37,877 nt of DNA, from NCBI GenBank assembly GCA_050250135.1, contig JBFWPF010000019.1, forward strand, positions 1-37,877. Direction: 5' to 3'. Shown piece by piece: positions 16,897-23,639 of this stretch. The notes below the pieces were generated by a model. That model made no database searches. It was not told where the DNA came from and was given only the letters and a program-made list of their open reading frames with translations. The translations under genes were made by a program, and so were the position numbers. Each line of letters opens with the position of its first letter. Position 1 is the first letter of the stretch. Source of the stretch: JBFWPF01 sp050250135. GTDB lineage: Bacteria > Chlamydiota > Chlamydiia > Chlamydiales > JAFEGQ01.

Positions 16897-18211
16897 CCCC
16901 GACTAGGAGGGCGCAGAAGGTCATACTGCCAGCAAGCCCTCCCGATGAGAGGACAACCCCCTGCTGGATGAGAGCGCCGCCCGATTTGCCGAGGGTAGGG
17001 CAGATCCCGTCGACAAAGGTCTTCCCCTGTGTTTGGAGCTCGGGAGAGAGGGGGAGGTAGGCCATCTCCTTGGTCGGGTCGAGGAAGGCCTGGCGGGAGG
17101 CCCTCGCCAAAACGTTGTGGATCGCCCCCCAGAACACAGCGAGGGAGGCCCACCCCTCCATGAGGTGGCAGCCAAAAAAGAGGAGGGAGGTCACTAAGAG
17201 GATAACGGGGGTCACAAGGGCCCCTACCGTCCACCCAAAATGGCGCAGGACATTCGTTGAGACCACGAGACTCCCGACAAACCCGGTTAGCCCGACCCAA
17301 AAGAGGACCTTCCCCTGATACCGGTTGAAGTCGGCGGGGTTGGGGTAGAGGGCAAAGGCCTCCTCCTTCCACAAGATCTCGACGAGGCTAAAGGCGACAT
17401 AGTCGGTCAGGATAATCAGGGAGAGGCAGAGGAGGACCCGGGAGCGGAGGACCCCCTTAAGGGAGTGCCAGGCCCCCTTTGCGGTCGTCGCCTCCCGAGT
17501 AAGGGCGGTCGGGGCCGGCTCCTCCTTCACGGGAAGGGCCCGCCCTGAGGTGTGGTACCAGCCAAACAACAGGAGGATAGCGACCCCAACAGCCACAATG
17601 ATCCCCGTCTGAAGGCCGAGCCCCTTTTGCCAGCTCTCCCCCATCAGGCAGGCGACATAACCGGCGACCATCCCCGCAAGGCTCCCGCCGAGCATAACAG
17701 GGCCGTAAAAGCGGGCGGCCTGCTGCACTGTCGTCTGGGTGTTAACAAAGCCCCAGAAGAGGACCATCAGGACGACTACCTTCCAGAGCTCCCCCATTAT
17801 ATAGAAGAGGGCCAGCGGCCACTGGCGGAGGATCTCGAGGGGGAGGGGGGCGCCTGAGAGCCCAGTAAAGGTCAAGGCCTCCCGGTTGGGGTAAAGGAAG
17901 AAGGTAAAGAGGAGAAAGAAGAGGAGAAATCCGGTGACCACTCCGTAGAAGACCTTGGCGCGGCTAAAGTGGTGGAAGAGGCGGGAGAGGAGGAAGGCGG
18001 TGAGGATCGCTGCCGGCAGCACCCCCCATATCTTGAGGAAGGGGAGGACCCCCGCCCCCATCTGGGTAGAGGCGATCGCCACGGTATCTTTGAGGCACCG
18101 GAGGAGGTAGTAGTTGAAGCAGATCAGAAAGCCCATCAAAAAAATGGGGACAAACTGGGGGAGCTCCTCCCGAGTGATCGGGAAGAAAAAGGAGCGCAGG
18201 GACTTGAACAT
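16820..18211 (-). CDS. NTT-family nucleotide carrier (ATP/ADP translocase family)
   Basis: 463 residues, polytopic inner-membrane protein with about 11-12 hydrophobic helices. Characteristic stretches: LICFNYYLLRCLKDTVAIAS near the N-terminus, FLKIWGVLPAAIL, and DPTKEMAYLPLSPELQTQGK followed by LGKSGGALIQQ near the C-terminus, all NTT hallmarks. Known chlamydial NTTs exchange ATP for ADP, import other nucleotides, or (Protochlamydia NTT4) import NAD+; specificity cannot be read from this sequence. It is somewhat shorter than the roughly 500-residue classic ATP/ADP translocases. The ATG at 18211 has no visible Shine-Dalgarno. It lies 32 bases after the macrodomain gene and is probably co-transcribed with it. 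Its end overlaps holB by 77 bases on the opposite strand. Confidence 0.9.
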   Translation of the reverse strand: MFKSLRSFFFPITREELPQFVPIFLMGFLICFNYYLLRCLKDTVAIASTQMGAGVLPFLKIWGVLPAAILTAFLLSRLFHHFSRAKVFYGVVTGFLLFFLLFTFFLYPNREALTFTGLSGAPLPLEILRQWPLALFYIMGELWKVVVLMVLFWGFVNTQTTVQQAARFYGPVMLGGSLAGMVAGYVACLMGESWQKGLGLQTGIIVAVGVAILLLFGWYHTSGRALPVKEEPAPTALTREATTAKGAWHSLKGVLRSRVLLCLSLIILTDYVAFSLVEILWKEEAFALYPNPADFNRYQGKVLFWVGLTGFVGSLVVSTNVLRHFGWTVGALVTPVILLVTSLLFFGCHLMEGWASLAVFWGAIHNVLARASRQAFLDPTKEMAYLPLSPELQTQGKTFVDGICPTLGKSGGALIQQGVVLSSGGLAGSMTFCALLVGATLAVAIGSVLGAKVTAFQRQPSAS

Positions 18212-18243
18212 GGGGCTATGATAGGGGAGGGGGCCCTAGAAGA

Positions 18244-19269
18244 TCAACCCTCGGTGCAGTGGGTCGCGACCGCCTTTAAGAAGAGGGAGACCGCAGAGCT
18301 ATTGGCCTGGTCATTGATAAAGACGACCCTTTTGATCGAGGAGTTGGGATGCATTCGGAAGTACTCCTGCATGGTCCTTAGGGCAACATCGCACCCCCCC
18401 TTTTCGGGATGGTAACCATAGATAGCGCCACTCAGGAAGGGGAAAGTGATCGACTTCACCTTTTCCTTCTCGGCCAATTCGAGGCTATTCCAATAGGCCT
18501 GCCGAAGGAGGGTGGGGCACTTAGGGTCCTTCTTGTGAGCACCCTTATCAGTATGTCCACACGTGGGGCCCACGGCGTGGATGGCCCACTTAGGGCCCCC
18601 TTTCCAGCCGCAGGTCAGAGCCGCCTCACCTGCCTGAAGCGAGCTCTTGCCAATCCCTTTCAGGATCTCCTTGCACTCCTGCGCCATCGGGCCATCGCTT
18701 TGCTCCGACCCCTTTTGCGCCTGATCTTTCAATCGGAAGGCTTTTGCAACCCCGGCCACCCAAGCGTCCAAACTTAAGCCATTATTGGCCGCGTTGACAA
18801 CGGCCTCGGTAGTGACCCCTCCGATATCCCCCACCTGAAGCTCAAGGGTCGTACTACCCAAGAGGACCTTGCAGCCAGTTGCCGAGCTTTCGGTAAGGCG
18901 GCCGACCCCCTTGATGGGCCGGTCATACCCATCCCGATAATCAAGCTCCTTGGGAAGCTGCGCCACCCGGTTAGGGATCACATTGGCGGTCAGGCGCGGT
19001 TTGGGGGGCAAAGGGGGTTTCTCCGGTTGGGGCGGGAAGAGCACCTCTTTCCCTTCGACTAGTGACCAAGCGAGCAAGGGGAGGCCGAACATCTGCTGGA
19101 GCCAGGTGATCCGGTACTTGTCTAACCCATATAGGCTATAGAGCTCAAATAGGGGAACCTCTCGGGCTACAGCAGCGACCACCTCACTCATCAAGAGGCT
19201 TCCCACCAGGCAGGAACCGGCGATTATCGCATTGTGCTCGGTAAAAATCGGGGGGGGTGCTTGGGTCAT
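18244..19269 (-). CDS. Macrodomain protein with hydrophobic N-terminus
   Basis: 341 residues. The C-terminal part from about residue 140 is a macrodomain: VGDIGGVTTEAVVNAANNG, AIHAVGPTCGH, and FPFLSGAIYGYHPEKG. These correspond to the ADP-ribose-binding loops. The family binds ADP-ribose or removes it from proteins. The N-terminus has a hydrophobic segment (AIIAGSCLVGSLLMSEVVAAV) and a second stretch near FGLPLLAWSLV, then a proline-rich linker, so it may be membrane-attached. ATG 19269 has AAGGA seven bases upstream and a good promoter. It heads a unit with the NTT carrier. Could act on ADP-ribose made inside the cell or, if secreted, on host ADP-ribosylation; neither is shown. Confidence 0.82.
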   Translation of the reverse strand: MTQAPPPIFTEHNAIIAGSCLVGSLLMSEVVAAVAREVPLFELYSLYGLDKYRITWLQQMFGLPLLAWSLVEGKEVLFPPQPEKPPLPPKPRLTANVIPNRVAQLPKELDYRDGYDRPIKGVGRLTESSATGCKVLLGSTTLELQVGDIGGVTTEAVVNAANNGLSLDAWVAGVAKAFRLKDQAQKGSEQSDGPMAQECKEILKGIGKSSLQAGEAALTCGWKGGPKWAIHAVGPTCGHTDKGAHKKDPKCPTLLRQAYWNSLELAEKEKVKSITFPFLSGAIYGYHPEKGGCDVALRTMQEYFRMHPNSSIKRVVFINDQANSSAVSLFLKAVATHCTEG

Positions 19270-19282
19270 GATTAGTTCCTTA

Positions 19283-19298
19283 ATAGTGGACCCACTAT
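19283..19298. promoter_or_regulatory. Inverted repeat over the -10 region, candidate operator
   Basis: ATAGTGG (19283-19289), a 2-base gap, and CCACTAT (19292-19298) form a perfect 7-bp inverted repeat that covers most of the -10 box and the expected start point of the macrodomain gene. A repressor site or a 5'-end hairpin would both fit. Confidence 0.4.
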
Positions 19299-19322
19299 AC
19301 CAGAATCTCTATTACATGAAAA
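19294..19322 (-). promoter_or_regulatory. Candidate promoter for macrodomain-NTT unit
   Basis: On the minus strand TTTTCA (19322-19317; 4 of 6), a 17-base spacer, and TATAGT (19299-19294; 5 of 6) lie just upstream of the ATG at 19269, in markedly A+T-rich DNA. One of the better promoter matches in the window. Confidence 0.5.
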
Positions 19323-19342
19323 CTATATTAAATAATTTAGTT

Positions 19343-19367
19343 GTCCCGGGGGGAGATCCCCCGGGAC
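19343..19367 (-). terminator. GC-rich hairpin after the membrane-protein gene
   Basis: A perfect 10-bp stem GTCCCGGGGG / CCCCCGGGAC with a 5-base loop lies 7 bases beyond the stop of the minus-strand gene ending at 19374. On that strand it is followed by an A/T-rich run rather than a pure T tract, so it is a probable but not classic intrinsic terminator. Confidence 0.6.
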
Positions 19368-19373
19368 CCGAGG

Positions 19374-19904
19374 CTAGAACTCGTAGGCGTGCTTGCCAAC
19401 GACCGATTGACCGGTGAGCCTGTGCTCAACCCGGACAAACCCCCACTCGAGCTCGGTTGGGTGGAGGACATCATCTGGGCGCCACTGGTGAATGATCGCC
19501 TTTAGCCGGTTGAGCTCATCGCTCTCAAAGACCAGCACATGGGGACGGTGGCCCACGCCGACTACTGAATGGACATCGACCCGGAGTCCATTATCGGAGT
19601 AGATACCGGTTAGGGTGTAGTCTCCCTGCTCCCATACTGTCCCTAAGTTGGCTCGTGATAGGATGGGTGTTTGCTCAAAGCGGGTATTAGGGAGCCACAG
19701 CTCCATCGGACCCTCAGCCGGGAGGGGCTTTACCGTTTCTACCTTCCATCGGCGATACAGGTAGAGCGCAGCCAGGATAGCGAGCGCTCCGATTCCAATA
19801 CCGACAACCAGCTTCCCTCGGCTTGAGGGGGCCGATTCGGCAGGCTTCTTCGACATCCTTGTAAGATACCGATCATGTTCCTTTTCACTAATAGTTGACA
19901 CCAT
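19374..19904 (-). CDS. Unknown single-pass membrane protein
   Basis: 176 residues, no family recognised. After about 30 mostly polar residues (MSKKPAESAPSSRGK) there is one transmembrane helix (LVVGIGIGALAILAALYLY) followed by basic RRWK. The remaining soluble domain of about 120 residues contains GDYTLTGIYSDNG, GHRPHVLVFESDELNRL and a C-terminal LTGQSVVGKHAYEF. The arrangement suggests a signal anchor; the basic residues after the helix leave the orientation unclear. ATG 19904 has AGGAGG seven bases upstream, which is strong. It stands alone between its own promoter candidate and a hairpin terminator. Confidence 0.72.
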   Translation of the reverse strand: MVSTISEKEHDRYLTRMSKKPAESAPSSRGKLVVGIGIGALAILAALYLYRRWKVETVKPLPAEGPMELWLPNTRFEQTPILSRANLGTVWEQGDYTLTGIYSDNGLRVDVHSVVGVGHRPHVLVFESDELNRLKAIIHQWRPDDVLHPTELEWGFVRVEHRLTGQSVVGKHAYEF

Positions 19905-19938
19905 AGCTGTCCTCCTTGTTAGGGTTGAGAACGCTCCT

Positions 19939-19966
19939 ATTGTAGTTAACGTGGAGATAATAACAA
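19939..19966 (-). promoter_or_regulatory. Candidate promoter for the unknown membrane protein
   Basis: Minus strand TTGTTA (19966-19961; 4 of 6), a 16-base spacer, and TACAAT (19944-19939; 5 of 6), about 35 bases before the ATG. The surrounding 19930-20010 is A+T-rich. Confidence 0.4.
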
Positions 19967-20067
19967 CAAAAATAAGCGCAACGACAATTACAAATTATAA
20001 TTATTTAGAAGTGTCCCCAAGGGGTTGGCCAGGCCCCGCAAGCGAGGCTAGCCCTTTTTCCCTACCC

Positions 20068-20108
20068 AAAAAAAAAGGGCTCGGGGAGGATCCTTCCTCC
20101 CCGAGCCC
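20068..20108 (-). terminator. Rho-independent terminator of omcB
   Basis: A perfect 14-bp stem, GGGCTCGGGGAGGA (20077-20090) with TCCTCCCCGAGCCC (20095-20108), has a 4-base loop and is followed on the minus strand by nine T residues (A tract 20068-20076). It lies 25 bases after the omcB stop. This is the clearest intrinsic terminator in the window. Confidence 0.92.
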
Positions 20109-20133
20109 TCGGCTCGAGTTGAGACCTTTCGTC

Positions 20134-21630
20134 TTAGTAGACTTGGGTACTCTCTTCGATCGAGACTGGCGACGAGAGCATGTCAGAGATAGCCTGAACT
20201 TTTACTCGTGCATCACCAGGCTTCTTAGCCTGTGCTTTGATAACAAAGGTGGCGCACTGACCAGCCCGCAGAATGGGGATGGCGTCGAACGTTACCTTGT
20301 TACCACTCTGGGTATAGTTAACCGGGGAAGAGATGCTCATAATCTTGAGCTCTGTTCCAAGGCTAGCCGTTACCTTGACGTTAGTGTCATCAGCAAACCC
20401 TTGGTTCTGGACGCAGATGGTGTAGTCCGTACACATATCAACGCAAACAGGGTCAACCGAATCCTTCATCGTCAGCCAGATGCCTGGGACACCCAGCCAC
20501 TCGGTGCAGACGCAAGCACAATCCCCACACTCTTGGTCACACATTGCGCAGACCTTGTTGGGGAGGCATCCATGCACGCACGAAGTCATCGTCACGTCAA
20601 ACGTGAGGGTTTCTCCAGGAGGGAAGGAGGGGATAATCCAGGTAGCCTGGTTACCCGCTACTTCAGCACCGGGAGCTGACTTGATACGTGTGCCAGAAGC
20701 ACCGGTATCGATTACTTTAACGTTCTTCAGAGGGACGTTACCGTTGTTGGTAACGGTAATGCGGTAGTCGGCATTTTTACCCACTACAACAGGACCCTCT
20801 GGTCCAGTTTTGGTCACCGTCAAGCAGCAATCCTGAATGTGGGTGGTCGCTGTCGCAGTGACAGGAGGACATCCACAAGAAGTTGCAGTGGCGGTGTTCG
20901 TCGTAATCCCGCACTTTATAGTGCAGAAATCGACGTCAATGCGTCGGCAGTCCCCACACGCCATGTCTCCTAGGCACCAGGAGAGGGTGTCACAGCACGA
21001 ACGGTGCTGCAACTCGGGTGGGACATAGTCAACGAGACTTACGTCACGCGCTACTGAGCTACCTTCGTTCTTAACGTAGATGCTATAGCGGACTGGGCAT
21101 CCAAGACGGACACACTCAGGACCACATTTGCAAATCGTCAGTTTTGGGCAGCCAACATACACCGACTGGCAGCAGCAAGGGCAGGCACAAACTGTGTAGC
21201 AGTTCGTGTAGCAGCCCTCTTCGCAGGCGCGGTAGGTGATGCAAAGACGCTTGCATTCGCCACATTCAAGGTGGCCAATGTCCCAAGAGAGCTCCTTCCC
21301 GTCGACCTTAGCAATAGGGTCGGACGAGACATAGGTGAGCCCCTCAGGCATCGTTTCCTTGATGATAGTGTCGGTGCAACGTGCATTGGCAGTAGCGGTC
21401 AGGGTGACGGTAAAGTCCCGTCCTCGAACGACGTCAGTTGGCGAGCAACGGTCTACTTTGACGATCCCGTCGGTGCACGCTGTGCAACGCTGTGGACCTT
21501 CGCAGTAGCCCTGAGCAGGAGCGCAACAGGTGGAAGGGCAGCATCCGCTGCTGTATCCACCACGGCCGCCGCAGCTGACCGCGCTGACTGCTAGTGCTGC
21601 CATCAGGCATAGTTTCCAGTTTTTAAACAT
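20134..21630 (-). CDS. omcB: OmcB-type large cysteine-rich outer envelope protein
   Basis: 498 residues with about 50 cysteines, many in CC, CxC and CCC clusters. It begins with a signal peptide (MFKNWKLCLMAALAVSAVSC). Several DUF11-like beta repeats follow (for example VKVDRCSPTDVVRGRDFTV, RLGCPVRYSIYVKNEG, VVVGKNADYRITVTNNG). This is the build of chlamydial OmcB, the periplasmic or outer-envelope protein that is disulfide-cross-linked in elementary bodies and substitutes for a rigid wall. The ATG at 21630 has GAGG four bases upstream. It follows the small Cys-rich gene by 32 bases, the chlamydial omcA-omcB order. AVSC at the end of the signal could be read as a weak lipobox. In Chlamydia this operon is expressed late in development. 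Confidence 0.92.
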   Translation of the reverse strand: MFKNWKLCLMAALAVSAVSCGGRGGYSSGCCPSTCCAPAQGYCEGPQRCTACTDGIVKVDRCSPTDVVRGRDFTVTLTATANARCTDTIIKETMPEGLTYVSSDPIAKVDGKELSWDIGHLECGECKRLCITYRACEEGCYTNCYTVCACPCCCQSVYVGCPKLTICKCGPECVRLGCPVRYSIYVKNEGSSVARDVSLVDYVPPELQHRSCCDTLSWCLGDMACGDCRRIDVDFCTIKCGITTNTATATSCGCPPVTATATTHIQDCCLTVTKTGPEGPVVVGKNADYRITVTNNGNVPLKNVKVIDTGASGTRIKSAPGAEVAGNQATWIIPSFPPGETLTFDVTMTSCVHGCLPNKVCAMCDQECGDCACVCTEWLGVPGIWLTMKDSVDPVCVDMCTDYTICVQNQGFADDTNVKVTASLGTELKIMSISSPVNYTQSGNKVTFDAIPILRAGQCATFVIKAQAKKPGDARVKVQAISDMLSSPVSIEESTQVY

Positions 21631-21662
21631 CTGACCTCTTTACAGTTGTTATAGGTTTCCTA

Positions 21663-22013
21663 CTATCGGCAGCAACCTTTGTTGCAGCAGCTAGGTCCGC
21701 AGTCGTTGCATCGAGGCTGGCAGCAGTTAGGCTGTGGGCAGCAGCTAGGACCGCAGTCGTTGCATCGGGGCTGGCAGCAGCTAGGCTGTGGGCAGCAGCA
21801 GTCGTTGCAGCAACCACAAGGTTGTGGGCAGCAGGAAGGCTGGCAGCAATCGTTACAGCAACCACAAGGTTGTGGGCAGCAGGTTTGTGGACAGCAGCAG
21901 TCGTTGCAGCAAGGGTCGCAGCAACCACAGCAAGAACAACCGTAAACGGCAGTAGCAAGCAGAGCAAGAGCAGCGCCCTTGAGTACTTTTGCAGAAAGAA
22001 TTTTGTTGAACAT
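21663..22013 (-). CDS. Poly-cysteine lipoprotein, OmcA-like position
   Basis: 116 residues. Signal peptide MFNKILSAKVLKGAALALLA ending in the lipobox-like AVYGC (Cys26). The mature part of 91 residues contains 39 cysteines, built from repeated CCNDCC, CCPQP and CNDCGPSCC blocks with almost no hydrophobic residues. ATG 22013 is preferred over 22055 because GAGG lies five bases upstream and it starts the signal peptide directly. By position (directly before omcB) and lipobox it corresponds to the chlamydial small cysteine-rich lipoprotein OmcA. It is far richer in cysteine than I know for that protein, and the similarity is compositional rather than alignable. Probably lipid-anchored in the outer membrane and cross-linked to OmcB. 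Confidence 0.82.
   Translation of the reverse strand: MFNKILSAKVLKGAALALLATAVYGCSCCGCCDPCCNDCCCPQTCCPQPCGCCNDCCQPSCCPQPCGCCNDCCCPQPSCCQPRCNDCGPSCCPQPNCCQPRCNDCGPSCCNKGCCR
21691..21798. repeat. Two 54-bp direct repeats within the poly-Cys gene
   Basis: 21691-21744 and 21745-21798 are adjacent copies of a 54-bp unit (18 codons, covering CQPRCNDCGPSCCPQP) differing at only a few bases. A third partial unit follows, and a related GCCNDCC block is repeated at 21800-21890. The gene appears to have grown by in-frame tandem duplication. Confidence 0.85.
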
Positions 22014-22059
22014 ATTAACCTCGCGGGGTTGGTGTTTGTTTTCCGTTACAAACATAGTT

Positions 22060-22082
22060 TTGGGCCTTGTTCAAGACCCCAA
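22060..22082. promoter_or_regulatory. Inverted repeat upstream of the poly-Cys/omcB operon
   Basis: TTGGG..CTTG (22060-22069) and CAAG..CCCAA (22072-22082) form an almost perfect inverted repeat, 46 bases upstream of the poly-Cys ATG. It could be an operator or a 5'-leader hairpin. No convincing -35/-10 pair was found in 22083-22263, and that stretch shows no gene. Confidence 0.35.
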
Positions 22083-22263
22083 GACTTCCCAGGTAGACAA
22101 TCCACCTGTTGATCTTCTTACCCCCTTAAATGGTCGATTTGCGGTTAATAGTAAAGAATTTTCTTACATTTTTTTGGCCGAGGGAGGTTTGTTGTAAGTT
22201 GTTTGTGTAGAGTTAGATGGAGTATGTCTTCGCCAGATGTTCTTCTGCTAAATCGCCTCAGAA

Positions 22264-22518
22264 TCAGCAGGATGGGCGGGGGCAGATTTTACAGGGAATA
22301 GAACAGGGTTTGCAGGGGGGAGGGCGGTCGCAGGGCTTGGGATTTCGGTAACATTCGCAGGGTTTATGGCGAGGGGAGCTGCAGGGTTTTCGGTAAAGGG
22401 GGATGCAAACGGTGCAGTCGGAGCAGGAGCCGCAGCAGCAATCGGTTCCGACACAGGCGCTTGCGGCGCACCCGGAGACCATAACGGACATAAACAAGGC
22501 GAATAAAAGGCGAAACAT
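22264..22518 (-). CDS. Small cysteine-rich lipoprotein
   Basis: 84 residues. Signal peptide MFRLLFALFMSVMVSGC with a good lipobox (VSGC, Cys17). The mature 68 residues hold 17 cysteines spaced as CxC, CxxC and KPC units (GTDCCCGSCSDCTVC...CKPCSIPCKICPRPSC). ATG 22518 has GGGAGG about five bases upstream. It lies 36 bases after nadK on the same strand and 250 bases before the poly-Cys lipoprotein. In length, lipobox and cysteine density it resembles chlamydial OmcA at least as well as the neighbouring poly-Cys protein does, so either could be the true OmcA counterpart. Confidence 0.78.
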   Translation of the reverse strand: MFRLLFALFMSVMVSGCAASACVGTDCCCGSCSDCTVCIPLYRKPCSSPRHKPCECYRNPKPCDRPPPCKPCSIPCKICPRPSC

Positions 22519-22554
22519 GAACCCCTCCCGATTCTCCCATACCAGATGGGCGAA

Positions 22555-23397
22555 TTATTCGCGGAGGGAGCCGGCCCAGTTGAGCTTGGTGCGGAGGGTG
22601 GAGTAGTAGTCCCGCCGGAGGAGGGTGACAAGGCGGAAGGTCCGTTTGGAGCGGCGGACCGAAAAGACCTCGCCGGTCTCGAGGTGGAAGCGGGCCATCC
22701 CGTCAAAGGCGATCTCAACGGGCATGTGCTCGCTGAGGTACTGGATCTGAACCTCCTGCTCGGGGAGGAAGACCATGGGGCGGTTGGAGATGGTGTGGGG
22801 GCTGATGGGGGTGAGGACAAAGGCCTCAAGTTCGGGGGTAAGGATGGGGCCGCCGGCGGCAAGGGAGTAGGCGGTAGAGCCGGAGGGGGTGGCGAGGATA
22901 ACCCCATCGGCCTCAAAGGTGTTGAGGTAGACGCCGTCGACATGGATGGCAAGGCCGACAAGTCCTGGGTTTTTAGCGCGGTGGGCAGCCACTTCGTTGA
23001 GGGCAATGTGGCGCTCGCCCGAGGTGGAGACCCCCTCGAGCAGCATCCGCTCCTCGATGCGGTAGGAGCCTTGGAGGAGATCGTGGAGGCTGGGGTAGAC
23101 CTCGGTGATGGGAACATCGGCCATAAAGCCGAGGTGGCCGAGGTTGATGCCGAGGATGGGGGCCTGGAGCTCGGGGTGGTTGTGGACGAGCCGGATGATG
23201 GTCCCATCACCCCCCATGGAGATGGCAAAGTCGAGCTCGCTATGGTCAACCTGGGAGAGGGGGCGCCCTCCGATCGCTTCGGCCGCGCCATCTTCTACGT
23301 AGACCTCGGCCTTATGGGACTGGAGAAACTCTCGGATCCCGATGGCGAGATTGGTCGAGGTCTTTTTGGCGATGTTGGGAAAAAGGGCGAACTTCAC
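22555..23397 (-). CDS. nadK: NAD kinase
   Basis: 280 residues, phosphorylates NAD+ to NADP+. GGDGT motif at 62-66 in the nucleotide site, the conserved ALNEVAAHR (NE motif), and the ATPSGSTAYSLAAGGP loop. Length is normal for bacterial NadK. Its start overlaps the end of xseB by 4 bases (ATGA-type junction), giving an xseA-xseB-nadK operon. Confidence 0.95.
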   Translation of the reverse strand: MKFALFPNIAKKTSTNLAIGIREFLQSHKAEVYVEDGAAEAIGGRPLSQVDHSELDFAISMGGDGTIIRLVHNHPELQAPILGINLGHLGFMADVPITEVYPSLHDLLQGSYRIEERMLLEGVSTSGERHIALNEVAAHRAKNPGLVGLAIHVDGVYLNTFEADGVILATPSGSTAYSLAAGGPILTPELEAFVLTPISPHTISNRPMVFLPEQEVQIQYLSEHMPVEIAFDGMARFHLETGEVFSVRRSKRTFRLVTLLRRDYYSTLRTKLNWAGSLRE

Positions 23398-23639
23398 TCA
23401 AGGGGCTCCGTTAGCGGATTACCATCCTCCCCAACGGATACCCCCCCCTCTCGATTTTTGACGAGCTTTTCGATCTTCTGCTCAGCGCACGTGAGCCGCT
23501 CGCTGCACAGGCCAATCAGCTTGTCGGCCTCTTCGTAGAGCTTAAGGGCCTCGTCGAGGGGGACCTCCCCCGAGTTCATCCGCTCGAGGATCTCCTCCAG
23601 TCTGGCAAAGGCTTTCTCAAATGGGATCTCTTTTGTCAT
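23394..23639 (-). CDS. xseB: Exodeoxyribonuclease VII small subunit
   Basis: 81 residues. FEKAFARLEEILERMNSGEVPLDEALKLYEEA...CSERLTCAEQKIEKL is the XseB helical hairpin signature. It partners the XseA large subunit to degrade single-stranded DNA bidirectionally. It overlaps xseA and nadK by 4 bases on each side. Confidence 0.95.
   Translation of the reverse strand: MTKEIPFEKAFARLEEILERMNSGEVPLDEALKLYEEADKLIGLCSERLTCAEQKIEKLVKNREGGVSVGEDGNPLTEPLE

Noticed and set aside
19951..20679. 242-codon plus-strand frame over the omcB 3' end
   Set aside because: It would run through the omcB terminator and antisense to conserved OmcB repeats; no Shine-Dalgarno or recognisable protein.
21660..21910. Short repeats resembling a CRISPR array
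   Set aside because: The units are in-frame coding repeats (54 bp, directly abutting) without unique spacers.
21679..21945. Glutamine-rich plus-strand frame (LQQPQGCGQQ repeats)
   Set aside because: It is the reverse reading of the Cys-rich tandem repeats; the minus-strand frame has a signal peptide, lipobox and a Shine-Dalgarno.
22248..23291. 347-codon minus-strand frame in another phase than nadK
   Set aside because: Proline/serine-rich frame-shifted reading of nadK and the Cys-rich gene; nadK has GGDGT and all other motifs.
22546..23538. 330-codon plus-strand frame opposite nadK and xseB
   Set aside because: Glycine/valine/glutamate-rich antisense shadow with no start signal or family.
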